The position numbers were made by a program, and so were the translations under genes. Shown here in pieces: positions 25,643 through 33,243 of a stretch of DNA of 64,000 bases. The stretch covers positions 62,001-126,000 of the forward strand of contig DASWYF010000048.1 in the NCBI GenBank assembly GCA_036405135.1, in the 5' to 3' direction. The DNA comes from Verrucomicrobiia bacterium (GTDB lineage Bacteria > Verrucomicrobiota > Verrucomicrobiia > Limisphaerales > JAEYXS01). The notes beneath the pieces are model-generated. The model searched no databases. It saw nothing but the letters and a program-made list of their open reading frames with translations, and was not told where the DNA came from. How positions within the stretch are numbered: the first letter of the stretch is position 1; every line of letters begins with the position of its first letter.

Positions 25643-27376
25643 ATGCAAACCGCGCCACTTACCATACCGCGTCCGGTGCCGCTTCAGCGGATTCGTCCGC
25701 CGAAGAAGAACATCCCGCAGACGAAGATCCAGCGCGACCATGTCCAGAAGGCCGTCCGGCAATATGTGGCCGAGACCCAATTCGTCCCGCCAGTGCCCAT
25801 GGAGGATCTCAAAGTCCATGCGGATACGCTGATCGCTCGGCTCAAGCTCGATCCCATTTACCGCGATTACATCGGTGTCTTGTTGAATAACGAGGTCTGG
25901 CGCGAAACCCTAGCGACCATCCCTTACGAGCGCCGCCTCCTACTCCTGCCCAAGTGCCTGCGCGTGGAGAGCAAGTGCCCCGCGCCCTTCGATGAATTTG
26001 GCCTGCTCTGCAAGCAGTGCGGTCTGTGCACGATTCAAGATCTGCAATCTGAAGCGGAACGCCTCGGTTACGCGGTACTGGTGGCGGAAGGTTCCGCCAT
26101 CGTCATGTCGCTCATCCAGACGGGCAAGATTGACGCCATCGTGGGTGTCAGTTGCCTGAGCGTGCTGGAACGCGCCTTCCCTTACATGGAAGCCGCCGCC
26201 GTTCCCGGCATCGCGATTCCGCTTTTGCAGGATGATTGCATCGATACCACGGTGGATATCGACTGGGTCTGGGACGTCATCCATCTCACGAGCGATGACA
26301 AGACTCGCCGCCTTGATCTCACTGCGTTGCGCAATGATGTCGATACGTGGTTCTCGACCGATTCGCTCATGTCCATCATGGGACCGGCGGAAGGCGAGAC
26401 CGAACGCATCGCCCGCGAATGGCTTGGCCGCGCAGGTAAACGCTGGCGCCCGTTCCTCGCCGTTTCTGCTTATCAAGCTTTGCGCGAAGAGACGACTGCG
26501 CCCTTGCCGGAAGATCTCAAGAAAATCGCTGTCGCCGTAGAATGCTTCCACAAAGCCTCGCTCATCCACGATGACATCGAGGACAACGACGCGATTCGTT
26601 ATGGCGAGAAGACTTTGCACGAGGAACACGGCACCGCCATCGCTCTGAACGTCGGCGATCTCCTCATCGGCGAAGGCTATCGCCTTATCGGTGCGTGCAG
26701 TGCCAGTGCCGCGCAAAAGGTTGAGATGCTCATAGTGGCCTCCGAAGGTCAGCGCCAGCTCTGCCAAGGTCAAGGTGCCGAACTCTGCTGGACGCGCAAT
26801 CCCGGCCCGCTGAAATCCACCGAAGTCCTCGATATATTCCGTCGCAAGACCGCACCTGCGTTTGAAGTCGCCCTGCGACTTGGTGCCGTTTACGCGAACA
26901 ATCACGAACCTTTCCGCGATGCCATCGGCAAATACAGCGAAGCCCTCGGCATCGCCTATCAGATCCGCGATGACTTGAGCGATCTCGGTGCCACTGGCGA
27001 AACGAACGACATCGAAGGCATACGTCCCAGCTTGCTCCTCGCCGTCGCCAGCGAACGCGCGAAAGGCGAAGCCGCTGCTCAACTGGAATCTTGGTGGAAA
27101 CGCCAGCCGTTAGCAGGTGTTACTGCCCAGCGCATCGAAGCGCTGTATCGCGAACTCAAGGCAGATGACCGCGCGAACACGCTCCTTGAGACGTATCAGG
27201 AAGAAGCCATCCGCGCCCTGCGTGACGTGGAGAATGCGAACCTGAAGGGCCTGCTCCGCCGCGTCATCGGCAAGATTTTCAACGAAGCCGAAGTGCAAGG
27301 CTGGTGCAGCGAGTTTGAGGAGAAGAATCTCGCCCGCCTAAACCTGTCGCTCCCAATCATCACCCCGAAGGCGTAA
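25643..27376 (+). CDS. Fusion: DUF116-like Cys-rich domain + polyprenyl diphosphate synthase
   Basis: A 577-residue protein; an in-frame TTG three codons upstream was rejected for the ATG at 25643. Residues about 80-215 form a DUF116-type domain with cysteines at 105, 112, 123, 126 and 129 (LPKCLR, SKCPAPF, LLCKQCGLC), a likely Fe-S site. Residues about 250-575 form a complete trans-prenyltransferase: GKRWRPFL, the first Asp-rich motif HDDIED (310-314) and the second DDLSD (443-447). A small residue (Ala) five positions before the first motif predicts a long-chain product, as in octaprenyl/solanesyl synthases. It would condense isopentenyl diphosphate units in the cytoplasm. The link between an Fe-S domain and prenyl elongation is unusual; the upstream ferredoxin supports a redox role. 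Confidence 0.85.
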   Translation: MQTAPLTIPRPVPLQRIRPPKKNIPQTKIQRDHVQKAVRQYVAETQFVPPVPMEDLKVHADTLIARLKLDPIYRDYIGVLLNNEVWRETLATIPYERRLLLLPKCLRVESKCPAPFDEFGLLCKQCGLCTIQDLQSEAERLGYAVLVAEGSAIVMSLIQTGKIDAIVGVSCLSVLERAFPYMEAAAVPGIAIPLLQDDCIDTTVDIDWVWDVIHLTSDDKTRRLDLTALRNDVDTWFSTDSLMSIMGPAEGETERIAREWLGRAGKRWRPFLAVSAYQALREETTAPLPEDLKKIAVAVECFHKASLIHDDIEDNDAIRYGEKTLHEEHGTAIALNVGDLLIGEGYRLIGACSASAAQKVEMLIVASEGQRQLCQGQGAELCWTRNPGPLKSTEVLDIFRRKTAPAFEVALRLGAVYANNHEPFRDAIGKYSEALGIAYQIRDDLSDLGATGETNDIEGIRPSLLLAVASERAKGEAAAQLESWWKRQPLAGVTAQRIEALYRELKADDRANTLLETYQEEAIRALRDVENANLKGLLRRVIGKIFNEAEVQGWCSEFEEKNLARLNLSLPIITPKA

Positions 27377-27388
27377 AGACGAAGCCCG

Positions 27389-27424
27389 CTGCCCGTGCCC
27401 CGACACAGGTGTCGGGGCCGGCAG
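27389..27424. repeat. GCCCCGACAC/GTGTCGGGGC stem-loop
   Basis: A perfect 10-bp stem with AG loop (27397-27418), flanked by CTGCC/GGCAG outer arms, 12 bp after the prenyl-synthase stop. No T-run follows. Its CCCCG core recalls the stem-loop at 1510-1552. Confidence 0.55.
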
Positions 27425-27537
27425 TCCGCGACTTCCGCCGCAACACACGCCCCCTATACCTTTAAAATCAAACCAGGCCGCCGAAGCCGAAACTTTTCGC
27501 ACGCCAGCGACTCTATAACGACGAGGGATACCAACTC

Positions 27538-27580
27538 CCTCGCCCCTCGGAGGGGAGAGGGCCGGGGTGAGGGGTGCCGG
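27538..27580. repeat. GC-rich CCCCTCGGAGGGG repeat
   Basis: One copy of the dispersed unit described at 13835-13950, in the orientation that reads CGCCCCTCGGAGGGGAGAGG then GGGGTGAGGGGTGCC. It separates the convergent prenyl-synthase and CobW genes. Confidence 0.8.
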
Positions 27581-27602
27581 TCCCCTCAATTAAACCCGTT
27601 AT

Positions 27603-28718
27603 CTACACATCCCGATGCGTCGGCTGCGGCTTGCCCGGCTTGAACGCCTCCAGATGCTCCTGTTTCGCCGTCAATCCCGGGAATGCCACCAGCGTTTCCG
27701 AAACCGCATCCGCCAATAATTTCTGCAAATCTTCCGGAGCCGCTTCGGCCCGCATGTTCACCGTCAGATGTGCATCTGTGAACGGCTCTTCCAACTCCAT
27801 CGAAAGCTCCGGCACATAATCATTTCGCACTAGATTCAGCACGGCCAGATCGCCCAAGCTATCCTCCGGTTCCAACGTCATCTTGAAGTGAGCAACCTCA
27901 CTGCCGTGAGCGGTGAGCTTGCGTCGCACCGATTCCGCCAGTTGGCGCAGAAACTCATTTGCGTCCGTTTGCTTCTCGGTCTGCAGGGTGTAAGCGGCAT
28001 TTAACCAGCCCAGCAGTGCCTCGCCATCCGCATACACTTCATAATCCACCTCCATCACCGCACGTGGCTTCTGGGTCGTCTCGGTCAATTCCTTGAACCA
28101 CTCCTCCAACCCTTCACCTGTGCGTGCGGAAACCGTCATGATCTTGGCGAGCGGGAAACTCTTCGCCAAGGCCGCTTGCAGTTCGGTCAGTTTCTCCGGC
28201 GAGAGCATATCTCGCTTGTTGATCACGATGATGTCCGCCTCTTCGAGCTGCTTGCGGTAGATATACTCCACCTTCTCGGAGAAACGGCTGCCCTGTTCCA
28301 ATCCCAGAACACGTGCCGCTCGGATCGGGTCCACCAAAACACTGAGCGGCGCAATCGTGTAGGACTCCCCATACATGCGGCGCAGCGGATATGTCACCGT
28401 TGCTACCAAATCCGTGCAACTCCCCACCGGTTCCGCGATGAACACTTCAGGCAAGGTGCGTTTGTTCAAGCGGTCCGCCGCTTCCACCAAGGAATTGAAG
28501 CGGCAGCAAAAGCACCCGCCGGAAATCTCTTCCACTTCGTAATCGTGAGAGGCCAGCAAGGCGGTATCCACGAGCTGACTGCCTTGGTCATTATCGATCA
28601 ACCCCACGCGCAGACCGTGTGTGTCATCCAGCCAATGCGCCAGCTTGAGCACCGAGGTCGTCTTGCCAGCGCCGAGAAAGCCGCCGATCATGATGTAACG
28701 GGCCGGGGTCGTTTCCAT
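27603..28718 (-). CDS. CobW/COG0523-type G3E GTPase (metallochaperone-like)
   Basis: A 371-residue cytoplasmic GTPase. Walker A GGFLGAGKTT lies at 12-21, the metal-binding C-x-C-C motif of the family at 69-72 (GGCFCC), and the guanine-specificity motif NKRD at about 167-170. COG0523 proteins use GTP to deliver Zn, Co or other metals to target proteins. The C-terminal domain lacks the histidine-rich insert of many Zn-responsive members. It is divergent from an ArsR-family regulator whose C-terminus holds a cysteine cluster, so metal-dependent control by that neighbour is likely. Which metal is involved cannot be told. Confidence 0.88.
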   Translation of the reverse strand: METTPARYIMIGGFLGAGKTTSVLKLAHWLDDTHGLRVGLIDNDQGSQLVDTALLASHDYEVEEISGGCFCCRFNSLVEAADRLNKRTLPEVFIAEPVGSCTDLVATVTYPLRRMYGESYTIAPLSVLVDPIRAARVLGLEQGSRFSEKVEYIYRKQLEEADIIVINKRDMLSPEKLTELQAALAKSFPLAKIMTVSARTGEGLEEWFKELTETTQKPRAVMEVDYEVYADGEALLGWLNAAYTLQTEKQTDANEFLRQLAESVRRKLTAHGSEVAHFKMTLEPEDSLGDLAVLNLVRNDYVPELSMELEEPFTDAHLTVNMRAEAAPEDLQKLLADAVSETLVAFPGLTAKQEHLEAFKPGKPQPTHRDV

Positions 28719-28857
28719 AAAAGCAAATCAGCCTTAGCGATTGTGTGTTGAGACGGTCTGGCGAACAGAGTAATTCAGCCTTATCCGAGATTCAACCGCT
28801 CTGACGTTATTCGCCAAGATATTTGCCTCGCTGTGCAAACTCATATAAACTTTCCCT

Positions 28858-29178
28858 GTGGGTAAGGAAAAAACCAGCCCGACAGAGTGTGTGCCTTGGC
28901 TCAAAGCGCTGGCTGATGAGACGCGATTCGCGATCATGCAGCAGCTGATCAACCGTCCCCTCAGTGTGGGCGAAGTGGCGAAGGCGCTCGGCCTGACGCA
29001 TTACAACGCCTCCAAACACCTTCGCATCCTGCGCGAAGCCGGCCTGATCGAGCAAAAGATCCAAGGGCGGGTGCATGAATACACGGTCACGCCTGATTTT
29101 CGCCGCCGCATGTCATCCGAGAAGACGTGCCTAGACCTGGGTTGCTGCTCCTTCCAGTTCGAGCAAAAGAAAGATTAG
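28858..29178 (+). CDS. ArsR-family metal-type repressor
   Basis: A 106-residue winged-helix protein starting at a GTG at 28858. The helix-turn-helix is LSVGEVAKALGLTHYNASKHLRILREAGLI (35-64), followed by the beta-wing QGRVHEYTV. Cysteines at 11, 91, 96 and 97 (KTCLDLGCC near the C-terminus) could form a metal or thiol sensor site, as in several ArsR/SmtB proteins, though the classical ELCVC site on the recognition helix is absent. The start lies 139 bp from the divergent CobW GTPase gene, so the shared gap probably holds its operator. Confidence 0.85.
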   Translation: MGKEKTSPTECVPWLKALADETRFAIMQQLINRPLSVGEVAKALGLTHYNASKHLRILREAGLIEQKIQGRVHEYTVTPDFRRRMSSEKTCLDLGCCSFQFEQKKD

Positions 29179-29264
29179 TTTTGGTGCATTTCACCAAGCT
29201 GCTTGCCCGCTTTACCAAGGCATAGAGGTTTGCCTTTCTTCAGTGGATTTAGTTTCCTAGCAAC

Positions 29265-30479
29265 ATGTCCACCATCGCCGTCTTGGGAACGTTTGACACC
29301 AAAGGTATTGAGCATGCCTATGTAGCAGAGCAAATCCGTCATCAAGGGCACACGCCTCTGCTCATCAATGTCGGCGCTTTGGAGGCATCACAGATTCCGG
29401 CGGATATCACTTGTGAACAAGTGGCGGCGGTCGGCGGAGTCGATCTTGTAGCTTTGAAAGCCCGTAAAGATCGCGGTGAAACAGTAGCTGCGATGGCCAA
29501 GGCGGCAGCGATGATGATGCAAAAGCTGGTGGCGGATGGAAAGATCGATGGTGTGATCTCTTTGGGAGGCGGTGGCGGTACGGCCATAGGCACGGCGGCC
29601 ATGCGGGCTTTACCCATCGGGTTTCCCAAGCTGATGGTGTCAACCTTGGCGAGCGGTAACACGGCGCAATACGTTGGCTCGAAAGATATCGTGATGTTCC
29701 CGAGCATTGTGGATGTGGCGGGGTTGAACCGCATCTCACGGCAAATCCTGACTCATGCAGCGGGTGCGATTTGTGGCATGGTGAGCACACGCGCACCCAA
29801 GGCGGAGGACAAACCCATCATCGTGGCGAGCATGTTCGGCAATACGACGATAGCGGTGAATCATGCGAAGGGGATTTTGGAACAAGCAGGATATGAAGTG
29901 CTGGTATTTCATTCCACAGGCACAGGCGGGCGCACGATGGAATCGCTCATCGAATCCGGCATGGTGAGCGGCGTGCTGGATATCACCACGACGGAGTGGG
30001 CGGATGAAGTGGCGGGTGGGTTTCTTACGGCAGGGCCGACACGCCTCGAAGCGGCGGCCCGCAAAGGTGTGCCTGCGATCGTCGCGCCGGGTTGCTTGGA
30101 CATGGTGAATTTCCACGGGCCTGACACTGTTCCGGCAAAATACCAAGGGCGTAAATTTTATCAGCACAATCCGCAGGTGACGCTCATGCGTACCAATGCG
30201 GAAGAGAACCGCACGATGGGACGGATGATTGCAGAACGGTTGAACCTTTCGACTGGGCCGGTCACGGTGTTATTGCCTCTGAAAGGGTTCAGTGTGATCG
30301 CGGCTCCGGGCGGTTCATTCCATGACGCGGCGGCGGATGAAGCGTTTTGTGGTGAATTGAAGAAAGGTCTGCGCAAGGACATCCCGGTGATCGAGATGGA
30401 TTGTGTGGTGAATGATCTGGCATTTGCGGATCGTTGCGCGCGGACGTTGTTGCAGCAGATCGAAGCCGCGAAGAAATAA
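29265..30479 (+). CDS. Tm-1-like ATP-binding domain protein (UPF0261)
   Basis: A 404-residue cytoplasmic protein of the Tm-1/UPF0261 family. The N-terminus IAVLGTFDTKGIEHAYVAEQI and the glycine-rich GVISLGGGGGTAIGTAAMRALPIGFPKLMVST are family landmarks of the ATP-binding half; the second half has LVFHSTGTGGRTMESLIESG and the C-terminal VIAAPGGSFHDAAADEAF. Plant Tm-1 inhibits a viral replication protein, but the bacterial members have no settled enzymatic role. The gene follows the ArsR gene by 86 bp and ends right at a hairpin. Confidence 0.9.
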   Translation: MSTIAVLGTFDTKGIEHAYVAEQIRHQGHTPLLINVGALEASQIPADITCEQVAAVGGVDLVALKARKDRGETVAAMAKAAAMMMQKLVADGKIDGVISLGGGGGTAIGTAAMRALPIGFPKLMVSTLASGNTAQYVGSKDIVMFPSIVDVAGLNRISRQILTHAAGAICGMVSTRAPKAEDKPIIVASMFGNTTIAVNHAKGILEQAGYEVLVFHSTGTGGRTMESLIESGMVSGVLDITTTEWADEVAGGFLTAGPTRLEAAARKGVPAIVAPGCLDMVNFHGPDTVPAKYQGRKFYQHNPQVTLMRTNAEENRTMGRMIAERLNLSTGPVTVLLPLKGFSVIAAPGGSFHDAAADEAFCGELKKGLRKDIPVIEMDCVVNDLAFADRCARTLLQQIEAAKK

Positions 30480-30508
30480 AAAGGCGCGTGAGGTCATCAC
30501 GCGCCTTT
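30480..30508. terminator. Hairpin terminator between convergent genes
   Basis: 12-bp stem AAAGGCGCGTGA / TCACGCGCCTTT with GGTCA loop, starting at the last base of the upstream stop codon region. Short T-rich tracts follow on both strands (CTTTCG on plus, TTATTTCTTC on minus), so it could serve both genes. Confidence 0.75.
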
Positions 30509-30526
30509 CGTAAAAATACAGTCCGA

Positions 30527-31414
30527 CTACTTAGCTTCCGGGCGTATGCTTACCTTTTCCGCAGTCGGGAAATCTTTCGGAACAGGAATCGTCACTTTGC
30601 CGGTAGCAGCCCATTCGGTACCGCGCTGGAAAGTTGCGATGAAGCCTACGCATTCCATGGCGACTTTGCCTTCCGGACGCGCATGACCGAGCGTCGTGTG
30701 GAAGACGCGGCCCTTGTTCCAGTTCAGCACCATCAGCATGGGTTCGTGCTTGCCGGAGCCGCCTTTTTGCGGATCAGCAAAGGCGGTGGCAAGCACGGTG
30801 AGATTTTCCGCAGGTCCGCGCAGACGGTCGTAGAGTTCATCTTTTGCGTGCAACCATTTTGACGGAATGTCCTTCATGATCGGGTGGCTCGATTCGCGAG
30901 TTTCCACCACGAACTCATGCTGTGCTCCGTGGCTGCCACCGCGACCTGGTGTCAGGTCCTTGATGATCTTGCCTTCCCAGTAGTTTACGTATGGACCGCT
31001 CTTCTCCGAGCGATTACCCCAACCGCCGATGCCGATCATCTCGTTGTAAGCTTTCCATTCAGGAAAAGAATTATCCGCTGCGTGCACAGCCACGAAACCA
31101 CCGCCTTTCTTCACGAAATCCTCGAAAGCCGCTTTCGTGGCATCAGTCCACGGCTCGCCATTGTAGTTGGAGACGACGACATCGTATTTGGAGAAGTCGG
31201 GTTTGAATTGCGACATGTCACCTTTACCCGGAGGTGTGGTGGCGGTTTCCACGGTGAACTTGCCGGTTTCTTCGAGCAATTTCTTGAGCCAGGGCGTGGT
31301 GCCTTTCCAATCGTGATTGTTTTGGCCATCGACGATAAGAACCTTGATCGGAGCCGCCGTGGCCGAAGCCAGCATGACGACGAGCAATGAAAGCGTGAGC
31401 AGCAGTTTTTTCAT
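30527..31414 (-). CDS. Exported ThuA-domain protein
   Basis: A 295-residue protein with a signal peptide ([17 protein letters not shown]) and a single ThuA domain, a class I glutamine-amidotransferase-like fold found in many secreted verrucomicrobial and planctomycetal proteins. Seen landmarks are [13 protein letters not shown] at the start of the fold, [21 protein letters not shown], and [11 protein letters not shown] near the C-terminus. The family is named for trehalose utilisation but its activity is not settled; a role in sugar breakdown outside the cytoplasm is inferred. It lies in front of a Tat-exported sugar isomerase-like gene on the same strand but 268 bp away. Confidence 0.88.
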   Translation of the reverse strand: MKKLLLTLSLLVVMLASATAAPIKVLIVDGQNNHDWKGTTPWLKKLLEETGKFTVETATTPPGKGDMSQFKPDFSKYDVVVSNYNGEPWTDATKAAFEDFVKKGGGFVAVHAADNSFPEWKAYNEMIGIGGWGNRSEKSGPYVNYWEGKIIKDLTPGRGGSHGAQHEFVVETRESSHPIMKDIPSKWLHAKDELYDRLRGPAENLTVLATAFADPQKGGSGKHEPMLMVLNWNKGRVFHTTLGHARPEGKVAMECVGFIATFQRGTEWAATGKVTIPVPKDFPTAEKVSIRPEAK

Positions 31415-31464
31415 GGTGAATGAGGAAAGTTTAGGGAAGCACTTGCAAAAGTCGAGCGGGCAAA

Positions 31465-31490
31465 GTGCTGCCGGATTCCAGCCGGCAGTT
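31465..31490. repeat. 26-bp CTGCCGG palindrome, copy 1
   Basis: Reads GTGCTGCCGGATTCCAGCCGGCAGTT; stem CTGCCGG/CCGGCAG with 7-base loop. An inverted second copy lies at 31580-31605 and a third at 47686-47711, all intergenic. Unit shown here in full is described by its arms elsewhere. Confidence 0.75.
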
Positions 31491-31579
31491 GAAGTGCATT
31501 AACAAGCCTCGAGATAAATGAATGGAAGCAAACGGAGCGTTCTCCGGCAGGAGTGGATTATGTTACATCGATCGCGTTG

Positions 31580-31605
31580 AACTGCCGGCTGGAATCCGGC
31601 AGCAC
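31580..31605. repeat. 26-bp CTGCCGG palindrome, copy 2 (inverted)
   Basis: Exact reverse complement of the unit at 31465-31490; together they bracket 89 bp of the gap between the ThuA and TIM-barrel genes. Confidence 0.75.
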
Positions 31606-31625
31606 GGGCTTTGGGCTTCTTCACC

Positions 31626-31664
31626 TAAAAAGAAAGCCGGACAGACCTGAATCTGTCCGGCTTT
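31626..31664 (-). terminator. Terminator of the TIM-barrel gene
   Basis: Perfect 13-bp stem AAAGCCGGACAGA / TCTGTCCGGCTTT (31633-31645, 31652-31664) with a 6-base loop, followed on the minus strand by TCTTTTTAGG. It lies 18 bp after the stop of the gene at 31683-32633. Confidence 0.88.
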
Positions 31665-31682
31665 TTGGAAAAATTTTGCAGA

Positions 31683-32633
31683 TCAGGCAAACGCGGCGCG
31701 CAATTCTTCGAGATGCTTCGGAATCGCGTCATACGGGTCCGGCTTGGCTTCGTATTCGAGGGCGACGAAGCCCTGATAGTTCGCGTCCTTCATGATCTTC
31801 ATCAGCTTCTTGAGGTCTGAATGCACCTTCTCGGCTTTCGGGCCGAACTGGATCTCCACCTTCACCTGCACGTTCACAGCGTAGGGCGCGCACTTGGCGA
31901 GATCACCATACGGGTCTTCCGTACGGAAGTTTCCGGTATCGAGATTGATGCCGAGCCATGGGCTCTTCACGGCTTTCACCATGTTCAGCAACTGGTCGGG
32001 CAGGGTCACGATGCCGCCGTGGTTTTCCATGCCGAGGATGATGCCTTTCTTACCGGCGTAATCGCAGCACTCTTCGAGCGCTTCGATGCAGTTCTTCAGG
32101 GCGACGGCTTCTTCTACGCCTTTAGCCTGTTGACCGGCGAAGACACGGATGTGCGGTGCGCCCAGCACAGAGGCCTGGTCGATCCACTTCTTCACATCGG
32201 CGATCTCGGCGTCCAGTTCCGGACCTTTCACGCGGGCGAAGTTATTGCCCACGGCGCTGCCGCTGATGATGACGCCGCGCAGGAAGGCGTGGCGGCGCAG
32301 CTTCAGGAGGTCATCAGTGGTGGTCTTGGGGTCGAAGAAATAGCTCGTCAGTTCAGCGCCTTCGCAATTGTGGTCAGCGCAGTAATCCACGAACTTGAAC
32401 ATGTCCATCTGCTTGCTGGCATCAGCGATGGTCTTTTGCTTGCCACGCATCCACGGGAAGTAATCGCGGAAGCCGTAAGCGGCGAGGCTGAGCATGAAAC
32501 GCGGCTTGCCTGCGCGATTGATGGGCTCGATGGCCAAGGCAGAAGGCGTGAGCCCGACAGAACCAGCACCGGCGGCCAGCAAGGCCGAGCCAGCGGAGAG
32601 ACGAAGGAAAGAGCGGCGGCTGAGAGTATTCAT
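31683..32633 (-). CDS. Tat-exported sugar phosphate isomerase/epimerase-like protein
   Basis: A 316-residue protein when started at the ATG at 32633, which puts the twin-arginine motif SRRSFLRLSAG at residues 5-15; the longer frame adds 13 residues ahead of it. The mature part is an AP-endonuclease-2/xylose-isomerase-like TIM barrel: KFVDYCADHNCEGAELTSYFF, PHIRVFAGQQ, ILGMENHGGIVTLPDQLLNMV (with the metal-binding Glu), LGINLDTGNF, and the final GFVALEYEAKPDPYDAI. The enzyme should isomerise or epimerise a sugar-like substrate after export in folded form. The ThuA gene downstream may act in the same pathway. Confidence 0.9.
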   Translation of the reverse strand: MNTLSRRSFLRLSAGSALLAAGAGSVGLTPSALAIEPINRAGKPRFMLSLAAYGFRDYFPWMRGKQKTIADASKQMDMFKFVDYCADHNCEGAELTSYFFDPKTTTDDLLKLRRHAFLRGVIISGSAVGNNFARVKGPELDAEIADVKKWIDQASVLGAPHIRVFAGQQAKGVEEAVALKNCIEALEECCDYAGKKGIILGMENHGGIVTLPDQLLNMVKAVKSPWLGINLDTGNFRTEDPYGDLAKCAPYAVNVQVKVEIQFGPKAEKVHSDLKKLMKIMKDANYQGFVALEYEAKPDPYDAIPKHLEELRAAFA

Positions 32634-32774
32634 AGCTGATGTCCCTGAGTTAGGACGAACCAGCGAAGGCACACAATCAAAAATCTGCGGGGAATAATAT
32701 ATTACATGAGGGAGGGCAGGAAGTGGCGTGTGTAGGTGTAAATATCTTCTTTAGGTGACCGAACCTGTTCACGC

Positions 32775-33179
32775 TTATGAACGGTCTTTGAAAAGTTGGT
32801 TCCAGCCTTCGCCATGACAGAAATTACATTCTTTTTCGTCATGCTGACCAGTTCCCTGACAAGGAATGCATATGCATGCTTGGGCATGGATTTCCCATTT
32901 TTCTCCTACTAGGCGGAGTTGGTAACGTTGACGCATTTGAATCGTTCCCACCCGATGGACAGTGTACATCTTGGCGACGGGCCCATGAACCTCGGACCTT
33001 TCAAATTTTTCGATATCCTTCGCCGCCCGCCACGCTTCGGTGCGCTCGATATATCCAGCCGAAAAGAACTTGGCCTGCATAGGCAGCGACGTCTGGTGAT
33101 AGGCCGCTTCCAAAGCCGCTTTCTCGGCCAGAAACTCTTCGAAAAATTCTTGCGCTGTTGGATTCATCCCCTCGCTCAT
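32775..33179 (-). CDS. Unknown protein with a DnaJ-type zinc-finger tail
   Basis: A 134-residue protein. Residues 1-95 look like a small alpha+beta domain (QEFFEEFLAEKAALEAAY, then RQRYQLRLVGEKWEIH) with the flavour of an NTF2-like fold. The tail carries two CxxCxGxG units as in the DnaJ central zinc finger: CIPCQGTG at 104-111 and CNFCHGEG at 118-125, enough for one zinc ion. No J-domain is present. A second ATG at 33167 is possible. It sits between the TIM-barrel gene and a membrane-protein gene on the same strand, 64 bp after the latter. Function not recognised. Confidence 0.65.
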   Translation of the reverse strand: MSEGMNPTAQEFFEEFLAEKAALEAAYHQTSLPMQAKFFSAGYIERTEAWRAAKDIEKFERSEVHGPVAKMYTVHRVGTIQMRQRYQLRLVGEKWEIHAQACICIPCQGTGQHDEKECNFCHGEGWNQLFKDRS

Positions 33180-33243
33180 AAACTGTTCCTTTCCTCTTTG
33201 CCTTCAGCCATTCCAGCGATAAATGGGCACGATTGTCACTTCA

